The notes beneath the pieces were generated by a model. That model did not search any database and was not told where the DNA came from. It saw nothing but the letters and a program-made list of their open reading frames with translations. A stretch of DNA of 64,000 nt from CAWIVH01 sp963839475 (GTDB lineage Bacteria > Acidobacteriota > UBA6911): positions 558,001 to 622,000 of the forward strand of contig CAWIVH010000013.1 in NCBI GenBank assembly GCA_963839475.1, read 5' to 3'. This document shows, one piece after another, positions 1-7,657 of the stretch; within the stretch, counting starts at the first letter, position 1, and every line of letters starts with the position of its first letter. Made by a program: the position numbers and the translations under genes.

Positions 1-2
1 TT

Positions 3-221
3 GCCCCAGCGGATGCGGCGCAGCTGGAGCGGCTCCTTCGAAAATCCCATTTTTTCGAATTGCCGGCCGAACTGAGAAATCCCGGGCCCGGGCCTGATAG
101 GTTTCATTACCGCCTGACCGTCGAGTCAGAGCAGGGCGCGCGGACGATCGAAGCTCCCGAGTCTGCAGTTTCCGGGTCGCTTCGGGACCTCCTGCATTGG
201 ATTGAAACCCGACCCAAATAA
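3..221 (+). CDS. Emfourin-like protein, C-terminal part (5' end outside window)
   Basis: An open frame runs from the window edge to a TAA at 219-221. It encodes about 72 residues with the pattern AAQLERLLRKSHFFELP, then PGPDRFHYRLTVES, and ends LRDLLHWIETRPK. Spacing and wording (leucine-rich helix, FF-x-LP, P-x-x-DRF-x-Y-x-LTVE strand, final LL-x-W) match my memory of the emfourin family, small inhibitors of protealysin-type M4 metalloproteases. No protease gene is visible because the upstream side is cut off. The start codon, full length and partner are unknown. The stop codon lies inside a CACAGAGG repeat. Family assignment is by pattern recognition only. Confidence 0.5.
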   Translation, partial: APADAAQLERLLRKSHFFELPAELRNPGPGPDRFHYRLTVESEQGARTIEAPESAVSGSLRDLLHWIETRPK

Positions 222-295
222 AAACACAGAGACACAAAGAATCCAGAGAATAGGGGTAATGAATCTCCGGATCCTCTGTGCCTCTGTGTTTTTTC
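220..295. repeat. CACAGAGG inverted-repeat element, copy 1
   Basis: Left arm 220-252 (A-run, CACAGAGACACAAAG) and right arm 270-295 (CCTCTGTGCCTCTGTGTTTTTT) are imperfect reverse complements around a short centre. The element begins at the stop codon of the preceding gene. Related copies recur through the first 25 kb. Confidence 0.8.
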
Positions 296-333
296 TGAAA
301 TATTTTTCCGGGGCATGAAACTTCACGGGTGTT

Positions 334-840
334 ATGACTCGAAAGACGCCCGTAGCATTTCTGCTTGGCCTATGCGTTGCTGCTCCGGTCCTCGCCCTAA
401 TACTCATCCATAACTGGTCCCAGGGGGCCCGCGGGCTCGAGACTGGCTCGGCTCTCCCCGAGACCGAACTCCTGACCCTGGACCGCCGCGTCGTCCATAC
501 CGCCGGCTGGCGGGGCAGTCCGACCCTACTGGTGCTCTACCAATCCACCTGTGCTGCCTGTTCGGCGGAAATCAGGATTCTGAAAAGCCTGGCCCCTTCA
601 TTTCCGACTATCCGGTTCGTCCTGCTGGCTCTGGATCGTCTCCCGCCGCAGGTCGATGTTCCCTTCGAGCTCCTGATGGATCCCTCGGGGGCGTTTGTGC
701 GCCGCGCCCGCCGCATGATCGTGCCGGTAATTTATGCTCTGGATCCCGGGGGGCGTGTGCGCGAGGCTGCCGTCGGGCAGCGATCCTTAAAGGAGATTCG
801 CAATATGCTGCAGCGCCTGGCGATGGAGAATCAGCCATGA
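334..840 (+). CDS. Membrane-anchored thioredoxin-fold (TlpA/redoxin-like) protein
   Basis: 168 residues. An N-terminal hydrophobic segment (about residues 7-25) anchors or exports the protein. The rest reads as a thioredoxin/AhpC-TSA fold with the redox motif CAAC (in STCAACSAEI) after a beta strand (TLLVLY), and the cis-proline region MIVPVIYALD. It is therefore probably a periplasm-facing thiol-disulfide oxidoreductase. The stop overlaps the next start (ATGA at 837-840), so it is translationally coupled to a membrane protein. Two cysteine-containing secreted peptides are encoded 2 kb downstream. A role in oxidising or reducing them is possible but is only inference. Confidence 0.75.
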   Translation: MTRKTPVAFLLGLCVAAPVLALILIHNWSQGARGLETGSALPETELLTLDRRVVHTAGWRGSPTLLVLYQSTCAACSAEIRILKSLAPSFPTIRFVLLALDRLPPQVDVPFELLMDPSGAFVRRARRMIVPVIYALDPGGRVREAAVGQRSLKEIRNMLQRLAMENQP

Positions 841-1548
841 GATGGATCTGGCAACGGCTTGTCTGCCTGGTGGAGGCTTCACATTCCCCAGAACGGGCAT
901 TCGACCACCGGGTAAGTGGAGCCAGCTGGACGGTGCCGTTCATCGTGTTTGCTTTCATGTTCCTTGCCATTTCCAGGATCCAGGCGCCGATGCAGTTCGA
1001 GTGGGCGGAGGCCCGACTGGAGGCCGCCGGGGCTCCGGCAGAGCGCGCAGCGGAGTCGGTGGAAAGGATGCGGAGCGCGAACCTTTTGGGAATTGTGATC
1101 GTTCCGTTGCTGTTGCTTGTGCGCTGGATCACGTTTGCACTGCTGATCTGGCTTGTGGCTGGGCTCTGGTCGGCACCGTTGGAGCTCGATGCTGCCATAG
1201 GGGTTGTGGCGTTTTCATACACGCCGATTCTGGTGCGCGATGCGGCTGCATGTACTCGTCTTGCTCCTGCGCGGGTCGGCTGCTCGCGCAGGGCCCGGCG
1301 GATTGGATGTGGCGCTTGGATTGAACCTGCTTTTTCCCGGGGCGGGGATGCCGTGGGCGTCGGCTCTGGGGAACATCAACCTATTTGAGATCTGGTACCT
1401 GGCTCTGCTGGCGACCGGAGTGGCGGCTGCCACGGGGGGCGGAAGGAAGAGAGGGTGGATGATTGTGCTGCCGGTGTGGGCTTTTGTGTTGCTCTTCCAG
1501 CTTGCCTTCCTCGCCCTCACCCTCCCCCTGACCAATCGTTACTTTTAG
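837..1548 (+). pseudogene. Yip1-type membrane protein, frameshifted (+1 near 1245-1255)
   Basis: The first frame (from ATG 837) encodes a polytopic membrane protein through VVAFSYTPILVRDA. The natural continuation LHVLVLLLRGSAARAGPGG, then LNLLFPGAG and NLFEIWYLALLATGV, lies in the next frame and ends with TAG at 1546-1548. Together they give about 236 residues with five or so membrane helices and the Yip1-family features (FSYTP motif; central NLFEIW motif before the last helices). The total length is 3n+1, so one extra base near 1245-1255 explains the break. It could be a real recent inactivation or an assembly error. It follows the thioredoxin-like gene with a 4-base overlap. Confidence 0.6.
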
Positions 1549-1565
1549 GTGATGAGGAGATTTCG

Positions 1566-1871
1566 ATGCATAACCTCTCGAGGCAGATAAGTGGACCAGC
1601 GATTGAAGTGCGTGGGCAACTTGGTCCTGGCCTGCTGGAATCCGTCTATGAATATTGCCTGGTTTCGGAGATGGACTCCCGCGGGACTAGGGCTGCTCAG
1701 CAAGTATCAATCCCCGTAAAATACAAGGGACGTATCCTCGCCCCACTTCAGCTCCCACAACTGCTTTCCTATGTGCGCGTGGCTGGTTTCCAACTCGGGC
1801 TACTGATCCAATTCAACGAAGTACGGTTCAAAGATGGTATCCGCAGGGTGGTAAATGAACTTATTGGATAA
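1566..1871 (+). CDS. GxxExxY-family protein with deleted nuclease-like core
   Basis: ATG 1566 is preceded by GATGAGGAG at a good distance. About 101 residues. The N-terminus carries the family hallmark GPAIEVRGQLGPGLLESVYEY and the C-terminus the usual LGLLIQFNEVRFKDGIRRVVN. The middle is abnormal: VPVKYKG-type text jumps straight to LPQLLSYVRVAG. About 20-25 residues that normally hold the D...E-x-K (PD-(D/E)XK-like) segment are therefore missing. The frame is intact, so this is an in-frame internal deletion, and the protein is probably inactive. A repeat element follows immediately. The biochemical role of the family is not firmly established. Confidence 0.7.
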   Translation: MHNLSRQISGPAIEVRGQLGPGLLESVYEYCLVSEMDSRGTRAAQQVSIPVKYKGRILAPLQLPQLLSYVRVAGFQLGLLIQFNEVRFKDGIRRVVNELIG

Positions 1872-2478
1872 GCATAAAAATGCCAACGGAAAGGCGCCGA
1901 GTACGCGAAAGACTGCAAAGAAAAATGCCTCTGCGGTCCTTTGTATCCTTTGCGTCTCTGCGTTTGCGGTTCTCTGTGCCGCTGTGATTGCGGTCATGGG
2001 AGCTGTGTCGGGGGTGGAGTACCTCGGCTCCGAAGGAGTCACTTTCCAGCAGGGCCCCTCCGACTGCGGCGCCGCTTCACTCTGGATGATCTTCCGCCAC
2101 CATGGGTTGCCTGTCTCCTATACCTCGCTTTTGTCCGAACTGCAACCCGCTCCCACCGGACTCCGCATGCTCGACCTCAAGGCCGCTGCCGAACGACACG
2201 GCCTGGCCTGCGCCGGATGGCAGCTTGATTCCTCGGAATTGGCCGCCATTCCCTTGCCGGCACTTCTCTTCCTGCGTCGCGGCCACTTTGTAGTCCTCGA
2301 GTCACGGACGCCGGCAGGGGACTTGATTCTACTCGATCCGGCGCGCGGGAGGCTTAAAGTCACCGAGCGCCGGCTGATCTCGACCTGGGGAGGGGAAACC
2401 CTCCTCTTTACCCAACCATCGGAGGCTGCCGGCCGCGGCAATCGCTGGTTTGCAGCCTCCTCAACCCGAAAGGAGTAA
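1855..2478 (+). CDS. Secreted or anchored C39-type cysteine peptidase
   Basis: 207 residues from ATG 1855. A later ATG at 1996 would remove the hydrophobic N-terminus, and the true start is uncertain. The peptidase domain starts near residue 60 with the C39 oxyanion Gln and nucleophile region (QGPSDCGAASLWMI), then has the catalytic His in RRGHFVVLE and Asp in LLDPARG, so the triad is complete. C39 domains normally cut double-glycine leaders and are fused to ABC exporters. Here the domain stands alone beside separate ABC genes and two small peptide genes. The membrane segment at residues 27-47 is written almost entirely by a CACAGAGG-type repeat (see findings). Confidence 0.8.
   Translation: MNLLDKHKNANGKAPSTRKTAKKNASAVLCILCVSAFAVLCAAVIAVMGAVSGVEYLGSEGVTFQQGPSDCGAASLWMIFRHHGLPVSYTSLLSELQPAPTGLRMLDLKAAAERHGLACAGWQLDSSELAAIPLPALLFLRRGHFVVLESRTPAGDLILLDPARGRLKVTERRLISTWGGETLLFTQPSEAAGRGNRWFAASSTRKE
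1873..1985. repeat. CACAGAGG-type repeat, divergent copy 2
   Basis: The right part (1926-1985) contains GCCTCTGCGGTCCTTTG, CCTTTGCGTCTCTGCG and TTCTCTGTGCCGCTGTG. The left part (1895-1926) has the matching purine-rich GCGAAAGACTGCAAAG text. It lies wholly inside the N-terminal coding region of the C39 peptidase frame. Confidence 0.6.
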
Positions 2479-2481
2479 GCT

Positions 2482-2766
2482 ATGAAGCTGCTTTTCTTTT
2501 TACCTCTGATGCTGGCTCTATCCGCGGCCCCTTTAAGTGATGAGCCCGGCGGTTCCGGCATTCCCATGAACTCCAGCCAGCTTATGCTTGCCGAAGGCGC
2601 AGGCTTCTGGGGCGGCCTGATTTGCGGGGCTGCCGCGGGAGGCCTGGCTCTTGGGACCATGGCTATCATCAGTGCTGCCGGCGCCGGAACGACCCTTCCC
2701 GCCGGGGTAGCCCTGGGCACCTCGGTTTCCCTGGAAGTCTTCGCCGTATGTCTGGCCATCACGTAA
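2482..2766 (+). CDS. Small secreted Gly/Ala-rich peptide, bacteriocin-like
   Basis: 94 residues. A strong AAGGAG lies 6-7 bases before ATG 2482, and the gene starts 3 bases after the C39 gene stop. Residues 1-17 form a signal-like hydrophobic stretch, followed by SDEPGG, which resembles a double-glycine cleavage site at residue 24. The remainder is Gly/Ala-rich with GxxxG patterns (GAAAGG, GLALG) and two cysteines. I do not recognise a family. The architecture resembles two-peptide (class IIb) bacteriocin precursors and the context (peptidase plus ABC exporter) fits, but activity is inferred. Confidence 0.6.
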   Translation: MKLLFFLPLMLALSAAPLSDEPGGSGIPMNSSQLMLAEGAGFWGGLICGAAAGGLALGTMAIISAAGAGTTLPAGVALGTSVSLEVFAVCLAIT

Positions 2767-2791
2767 TGGAATTTCAAACTTGGAGGTGATT

Positions 2792-3070
2792 GTGAGTGAA
2801 TCGATGATTATGCGCGGGACTGTGTATTTTTTGGCGGCGATCCTCTTCCTTGGAGCTTTCCAGGGAAACATACGGCATCACGCGATCGCCTTGAATGACG
2901 GGATGCTGAGCCGGATCGAAGGCGCCCTCGACTTCTGGAAGGATCCCTGCACCTGGGACGGCTTCGCGACCGGCGCCGGCATCATTCTCTGTCTTTCATG
3001 GAATGTGGGCGGATGCGTCACGGCAGCCACAGGCATTACCAAGGCCCTCAAATACGACAACTGTTTCTGA
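2792..3070 (+). CDS. Small secreted Cys-containing peptide, bacteriocin-like
   Basis: A GTG start at 2792 is chosen because TTGGAGGTGATT places GGAGG 5 bases upstream. ATG 2803 is an alternative. About 92 residues. An N-terminal hydrophobic signal (TVYFLAAILFLGAF) is followed by a mature part with four cysteines (DPCTWDG, LCLSWN, GGCVTA, YDNCF) and Gly-rich helical text (GFATGAGII). Nothing here matches an enzyme family. Its size, pairing with the preceding Gly-rich peptide and position before an ABC exporter suggest a second component of an exported peptide pair, perhaps disulfide-bonded. Not recognised by name. Confidence 0.6.
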   Translation: MSESMIMRGTVYFLAAILFLGAFQGNIRHHAIALNDGMLSRIEGALDFWKDPCTWDGFATGAGIILCLSWNVGGCVTAATGITKALKYDNCF

Positions 3071-3125
3071 CAGTGGCCGAAAACCCTGCATGCTCCGGGC
3101 CGCACCGGAGCACGGAGGACCTGCG

Positions 3126-4601
3126 ATGCAAGCCGATCTCGAAGCCCTGCTCCGCTGCCGGTTACGGCATGAATTCCGCCGCGCCTTGAGGAACTCCGGT
3201 TCGATGCGCCGACGACTGGCATTCCTGACCCTGGCATGTTCCTATGCGGTTCTCCCCTGCTGGTGCTGGCGGCTCTACTGCATTCTCATCGACTCCATCG
3301 GTGGGACGATCACGGCAGCCGGAACCACTTCTACGAATATCGTTCTCCTGAGCCTATTGAACGGAGGTTTGCTTTTCCTTGTCAGTGCCTCACCGGAGGT
3401 TTTGCGTGAGGTTGGATTTGCTCCCGATCAGCCGGTGATCCAGGTGAGTCCCGTCAGCGCTGCGGTGCAGGTCCGGTATCGTCTGGCAGCCGCACTTGTA
3501 TGGTCCGGTCCATTCCTTATCTCCTGGTTTTTATTGCCGCTTGCCTTCATTCACCGTTTTATTGATTCAGCTCTTCAGCAGTTGGTTTGGATCGCATTAT
3601 GGCTGGCATGCTGTATCTGGCTTCCGATTTTTTGCCTCCGCTTCTCAGTGCTGCTGCACGTTTGGGCCGACCGGCGCGGGATTTCGCGGCATTACGGCTT
3701 TATCCCGTTCTTTGCCGCCTGCGTAGGCGCCGGTTTATTTGCCGCCCATGCCCTGTTTACGCCCGGCTTATGGATGGATGCCGCTTCCGGGCCTGCTATT
3801 CCTCTTGGGGTGGCGTGGGGGGCTTTGCTAGCGATTCTTTCTTCGGGGCCGATGATGTATCGCTCGGTGGTGGCCTGCTGGCCCGGGATTGCGGATCCCG
3901 CAGCCTGCCGAAGGAGAGGCTTTCATGGCCGTTCAGGGCGGGTGTTTTCGCGCAAACCTGCCCGGGCTGTTTTCCAGAAAGACGTGAAAGACCTGACCCG
4001 CAACCCTGCGTATCGCATTCCTCTCATCCTTTCTTTCCTTTGCATCCCGGCCGGTCTTTGGGCGCAGTGGAACTCGGCCTCCACCGGCAGCCTGCCGTCG
4101 GGGCGCAGGATGCTGCTGGCAGGGAGCCTGCTCTACTTGACGCCGCTGTTCATCAGTGCCCGGACCGTGACCCTGGAATTCAAGATGCTGGATTTCTATC
4201 GCCTGGCACTTCCTCATGCGGGGACGCTCCTCGGGATCAAATGGCGGTTCCAGGCGGGATTGAATGTCATTATTGTGACGATTCTGGCGCTCCCGCTGTT
4301 CGCTTTTCTTCGCGGCGGAAACATCCCCAATGAGCCGCTCTTATTTGCCATGGCAACTGTCTTCGGTGTTCCGGTCCTGACGATGCTGGCGCTGGCGCTC
4401 GGAACATTCTTCCCCGTGGCGGAGGCTCGTGCCAACCCGGTCGGAATGGGGAAGTGGGGAGTGATGGTTTATTTTCTGCTGGCACTGGTTTTGTTAAGCC
4501 TGCTCGTCAACGGCATGAAAGCGGCAGCGACGGTTTACCTGGTATTTTTGACCGTGGTGTCGGGGCTGTTTTTCCACGGCGCGCGTTTGAAACTGAAATA
4601 G
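3126..4601 (+). CDS. ABC-2-type transporter permease
   Basis: 491 residues from ATG 3126. The start is fixed by GGAGGACCTGCG just upstream, although the frame is open further upstream. The protein has roughly 10-12 predicted membrane helices in two groups separated by a cytosolic loop (about residues 265-300, RRRGFHGRSGRVFSRK). This resembles long ABC-2 permeases that work with a separate ATPase. The ATPase gene follows after 18 bases, so the pair forms one exporter. Together with the upstream C39 peptidase and two small secreted peptides it most likely exports, or gives immunity to, those peptides. The substrate is not shown by sequence. Confidence 0.8.
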   Translation: MQADLEALLRCRLRHEFRRALRNSGSMRRRLAFLTLACSYAVLPCWCWRLYCILIDSIGGTITAAGTTSTNIVLLSLLNGGLLFLVSASPEVLREVGFAPDQPVIQVSPVSAAVQVRYRLAAALVWSGPFLISWFLLPLAFIHRFIDSALQQLVWIALWLACCIWLPIFCLRFSVLLHVWADRRGISRHYGFIPFFAACVGAGLFAAHALFTPGLWMDAASGPAIPLGVAWGALLAILSSGPMMYRSVVACWPGIADPAACRRRGFHGRSGRVFSRKPARAVFQKDVKDLTRNPAYRIPLILSFLCIPAGLWAQWNSASTGSLPSGRRMLLAGSLLYLTPLFISARTVTLEFKMLDFYRLALPHAGTLLGIKWRFQAGLNVIIVTILALPLFAFLRGGNIPNEPLLFAMATVFGVPVLTMLALALGTFFPVAEARANPVGMGKWGVMVYFLLALVLLSLLVNGMKAAATVYLVFLTVVSGLFFHGARLKLK

Positions 4602-4619
4602 CCGGCAGGGGGTTGTCTC

Positions 4620-5300
4620 ATGATCCACCTTCGAAATGTGGGGAAGCGGTTCGGCTCCATCACTGCCCTGGAGGGCGTTACGTTTACCATCCGGCCCGGA
4701 GAGGTTCTGGGCCTTCTAGGCCACAATGGCGCCGGAAAGACGACCACTCTCCGTTTGATCACGACGTTGCTGGAGCCGACCACGGGCTTTATTGAGCGCC
4801 CGCCGGATTTCAAGCCCAGGCTCGGCTATTTTGCCGATGAGCCGTTCCTTTTCGATTACCTGACCGGGCGCGAACTCCTGTACTTCATGGGGAGTCTTTA
4901 CCGGATACCCGCCGGGATGATCCAGGACCGATCGACTGAATACTTGCGCCTCTTCGAACTCAGTCGTAACGCCGATCACCTGCTGGTTACCTATTCGCGC
5001 GGGATGCGCCGTAAAATCTCCCTGGTGGCTTCGCTCCTGAACGATCCTTTCTACTGGTTATTGGATGAGCCGACCGAGGCTCTCGACCCTGTGGCTATCC
5101 GCAAGCTGAAGGAGATCATCGCGGGGCGTCGCCGTGACGGCCGCGCCGTAGTTCTCTCGACCCACCTGCTGACTCTGGCGGAGGAGGTTTGCGACCGCCT
5201 GATTGTGCTCGATCATGGAAAAATAGTTTTCGACGGTGCGTACCGGCCCGGGACATCCTCTTTGGAAGATCTTTATCTGAAATTGGTTACTGCAAGCTAG
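4620..5300 (+). CDS. ABC transporter ATP-binding protein
   Basis: 226 residues. Walker A is LLGHNGAGKTT (about residues 34-44) and Walker B with its D-loop is WLLDEPTEALDP. The H-loop is in VVLSTHLL. The signature motif is the degenerate YSRGMRRKISL common in the CcmA/NatA-like ATPases that partner ABC-2 permeases. It lies 18 bases after the permease gene and is probably co-transcribed with it. The protein is slightly short at the C-terminus, with no extra domain. Known role for the family: energising export of peptides, drugs or polysaccharides. The actual substrate is inferred only from the adjacent peptide genes. Confidence 0.9.
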   Translation: MIHLRNVGKRFGSITALEGVTFTIRPGEVLGLLGHNGAGKTTTLRLITTLLEPTTGFIERPPDFKPRLGYFADEPFLFDYLTGRELLYFMGSLYRIPAGMIQDRSTEYLRLFELSRNADHLLVTYSRGMRRKISLVASLLNDPFYWLLDEPTEALDPVAIRKLKEIIAGRRRDGRAVVLSTHLLTLAEEVCDRLIVLDHGKIVFDGAYRPGTSSLEDLYLKLVTAS

Positions 5301-5447
5301 AGAACTCCCATCCGTCCGCTTACGGAACCGCCTGCCTCCGAATAACCGCCATTCGCCGGATCTTCATCGGCTTCCCTCGTCTTTTGGGTTAAAAATCAAA
5401 CTGAGATCTTAGTGTTGTTACATTCATTTGGTAGAATTCTGCATCCT

Positions 5448-6806
5448 ATGACAGACAAACTCAGCAATGATTTGAGATCTCTTAAAATCGATCGCTCTCA
5501 GAAAACCGGCGATCGGGGAGGCCGGAAATGGGTAATTGTCGGCGTCCTGATTGTCGTTGCTCTCCTGGTTGCAGGTGGGGTGGCTTTCATCCCTGATACC
5601 TCCAAGATTACCGGGCTTGGCGCTAAAACACGCGAGGTTGAAACCGCGATGGTCGTCCGTCAGGCTCCTTCGGCGGGTGGCAACGTCATCCTGACAGCCG
5701 GGGGCTATATCATCCCGCGCCGCAGGGTCGAGGTTTCCTCCAAGATCAGCGGAAGGGTTGAAGCGCTCTTCGTCGACAAGGGAGACCAGGTTCAAGCCGG
5801 CCAGGTGCTTGCCCGACTGGACGACGTCGAATACCGTGCCCAGCACGCGCAGAGCCTGGCCAACCGGATGGCTGCACAGGCACGCCTGAATGAAGCGGTC
5901 AATGGTTCAAGGCCCGAAGAGGTACAGCGGGCGCAGGCCACCCTGGAACAGGCGGCAGCCAATGTCCGGACCACCCAGTCAAACCTGGAGCGGGCCCAGA
6001 GTTTGCTGAAGAGCGGTGTTTTTGCGAAACAGGCGCTTGATGATGCCCAGAACGCATACGATGTCGCCGTTGCCCAGGCGAAAGTAGCCAGGGAAAATCT
6101 GGCCCTGGCCCGCCTTGGGCCGCGCAAGGAGCAGATTGATCTGGCGAAAGCTCAGTTGGCTGAAGCCGAGGCCAGCGTCCGATGGTGGGAAACCCAGCTG
6201 GAGAACACCATCATCCGGGCGCCGGTTCCGGGAACAGTCCTGGAACGACTGATCGAAAAAGGAGAAATGGTCACCACGGGATTCGTCAGCGGGCGCGGGG
6301 CGAAATCGGCTCTGGTCAGCATCGCCAACCTGCGTGAGCTGGAAATCGAACTCGATATCAACGAGGCGGATATACCGCGGATCCACATCGGTCAGGAGTG
6401 TTCGGTGTCCCCCGATTCCTACCCTGATCGCAAGTACAAGGCGAAAGTCCGCGAGATCGCGCCGGAAGCCAACCGGCAGAAGGCTACCATCCAGGTGAAG
6501 GTGGCGATCGATAATCCCGATTCTTACCTGCGGCCCGAGACTAATGCGAAGGTCAATTTCCTGGAAGAGGTGAAAGCGGCGACCACCCCGCAGGAAGGCC
6601 GGATCCTGATCCCCAAATCCGCTCTTATCAGTGGCGACTCCGTCTATTTGCTGAAAGAGGGGAAAGCGGTCAAGACGGCGGTGAAGCCCGGCAAAGAGCT
6701 CTGGGGCCAGGTGGAGATCTCGTCTGGCCTGGTCGGAGGGGAACAGCTGATCCTCAAAGGTCTCGACGGTTTGATCGACGGCGAAAAAGTCGTTCTCAAA
6801 AAATAA
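5448..6806 (+). CDS. HlyD/MacA-type periplasmic adaptor of an ABC efflux system
   Basis: 452 residues from ATG 5448. One N-terminal membrane helix (about 28-50, VIVGVLIVVALLVAGGVAF) is followed by a lipoyl-like half (ISGRVEALFVDKGDQVQAGQ), a long alpha-hairpin with heptad-like Ala/Gln-rich text (about 150-235), the second lipoyl half (IRAPVPGTVLERL) and beta-barrel regions. This is the membrane-fusion adaptor architecture. It heads a four-gene set with an ATPase and two FtsX-type permeases. The frame extends upstream to a TTG, but the ATG is favoured. The stop codon merges into a CACAGAGG repeat that separates it from the ATPase gene. Confidence 0.9.
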   Translation: MTDKLSNDLRSLKIDRSQKTGDRGGRKWVIVGVLIVVALLVAGGVAFIPDTSKITGLGAKTREVETAMVVRQAPSAGGNVILTAGGYIIPRRRVEVSSKISGRVEALFVDKGDQVQAGQVLARLDDVEYRAQHAQSLANRMAAQARLNEAVNGSRPEEVQRAQATLEQAAANVRTTQSNLERAQSLLKSGVFAKQALDDAQNAYDVAVAQAKVARENLALARLGPRKEQIDLAKAQLAEAEASVRWWETQLENTIIRAPVPGTVLERLIEKGEMVTTGFVSGRGAKSALVSIANLRELEIELDINEADIPRIHIGQECSVSPDSYPDRKYKAKVREIAPEANRQKATIQVKVAIDNPDSYLRPETNAKVNFLEEVKAATTPQEGRILIPKSALISGDSVYLLKEGKAVKTAVKPGKELWGQVEISSGLVGGEQLILKGLDGLIDGEKVVLKK

Positions 6807-6892
6807 AAACCCAGAGGCGCAGAGAACGCAGAGGATATAAATTGAATGACAACACATCCTCTGTGCTCTTCGTCCCTCTGCGTTGTCTTATT
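6801..6892. repeat. CACAGAGG inverted-repeat element, copy 3
   Basis: Left arm 6804-6836 (TAAAAACCCAGAGGCGCAGAG, then AACGCAGAGG) and right arm 6856-6892 (CATCCTCTGTGCTCTTCG, CCTCTGCGTTG) are imperfect inverted repeats. The TAA stop of the adaptor gene is part of the left arm. The element sits inside an operon. Confidence 0.8.
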
Positions 6893-6902
6893 GCGGTGAT
6901 TC

Positions 6903-7601
6903 ATGTCCGATAGGTTGGTTCAAATTCGCGATCTGAACAAGGTCTTCAAACGTGACGGCGAAATGGTGGTTGCACTGGAAAAGTGCTCGATCGACATCCA
7001 GAGCGGGGATTTCCTTGCTTTGATGGGTCCCTCCGGATCGGGGAAGACCACACTCCTGAATATCATCGCCGGCATCGACCGCGCCTCTTCCGGTGAGGTG
7101 GTGATCGACGGGACCGACATCGCGCGCAAGTCCGAACGTGAACTAACGGAGTGGCGCAACCATCACATCGGCTTCATTTTTCAATCGTTCAATCTGATCC
7201 CGGTTCTCACCGCCTTCGAAAATGTCGAACTGCCGCTGCTCCTGACCAATTTGACAAGGGATCGGCGGCGCGACCAGGTGGAAACCGCCCTCCGGCTCGT
7301 CGGATTGGCGGATCGGGTCAAGCATTATCCGCGGCAGCTCTCAGGAGGCCAGGAGCAGCGGGTGGCGATCGCGCGGGCGATCGCTACCGATCCCTCGCTT
7401 ATCCTTGCCGATGAACCGACTGGCGACCTGGATGCCCGGTCGGCCGAGGAGATCATGAACCTGCTGGCGAGGCTGAACAAAGAGTTCGGCAAGACCATCG
7501 TGATGGTGACACACGACCCGCGTGCGGCGCACCATGCCTCGCACATCCGATACCTGGACAAGGGTCTGCTGTTGAAAGAGGGGGAACTTCCGGCCGCATA
7601 A
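6903..7601 (+). CDS. MacB/LolD-type ABC ATPase
   Basis: 232 residues. Walker A GPSGSGKTT (about 41-49), Q-loop in FIFQSFNLIPVLTAFENVELP, signature LSGGQEQRVAIARAI (family norm LSGGQQQRV), Walker B LILADEPTGDLD and H-loop VMVTHDP are all present. The FNLIPxLTAxENVELPL text is typical of the MacB/LolD branch. It works with the upstream adaptor and the two downstream FtsX-type permeases. The H-loop region is followed by RAAHHASHIRYLDKG, usual for this branch. Such systems expel peptides, antibiotics or lipoproteins. The substrate here is unknown. Confidence 0.93.
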   Translation: MSDRLVQIRDLNKVFKRDGEMVVALEKCSIDIQSGDFLALMGPSGSGKTTLLNIIAGIDRASSGEVVIDGTDIARKSERELTEWRNHHIGFIFQSFNLIPVLTAFENVELPLLLTNLTRDRRRDQVETALRLVGLADRVKHYPRQLSGGQEQRVAIARAIATDPSLILADEPTGDLDARSAEEIMNLLARLNKEFGKTIVMVTHDPRAAHHASHIRYLDKGLLLKEGELPAA

Positions 7602-7657
7602 GGACAGCAGCGCGGAGGCACCGGGAATACAGAGTTTTCTTGTTTGCACGGGAGTCT

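Noticed and set aside
1204..1548. Independent 114-residue membrane protein
   Set aside because: Its first 15 residues are out-of-frame text of the Yip1-like gene and the rest completes that protein. A frameshifted single gene is more likely.
7602..7657. Another CACAGAGG copy
   Set aside because: Only a short GCGGAGGCACCGGGAATACAG match is seen, with no second arm. Too weak to call.
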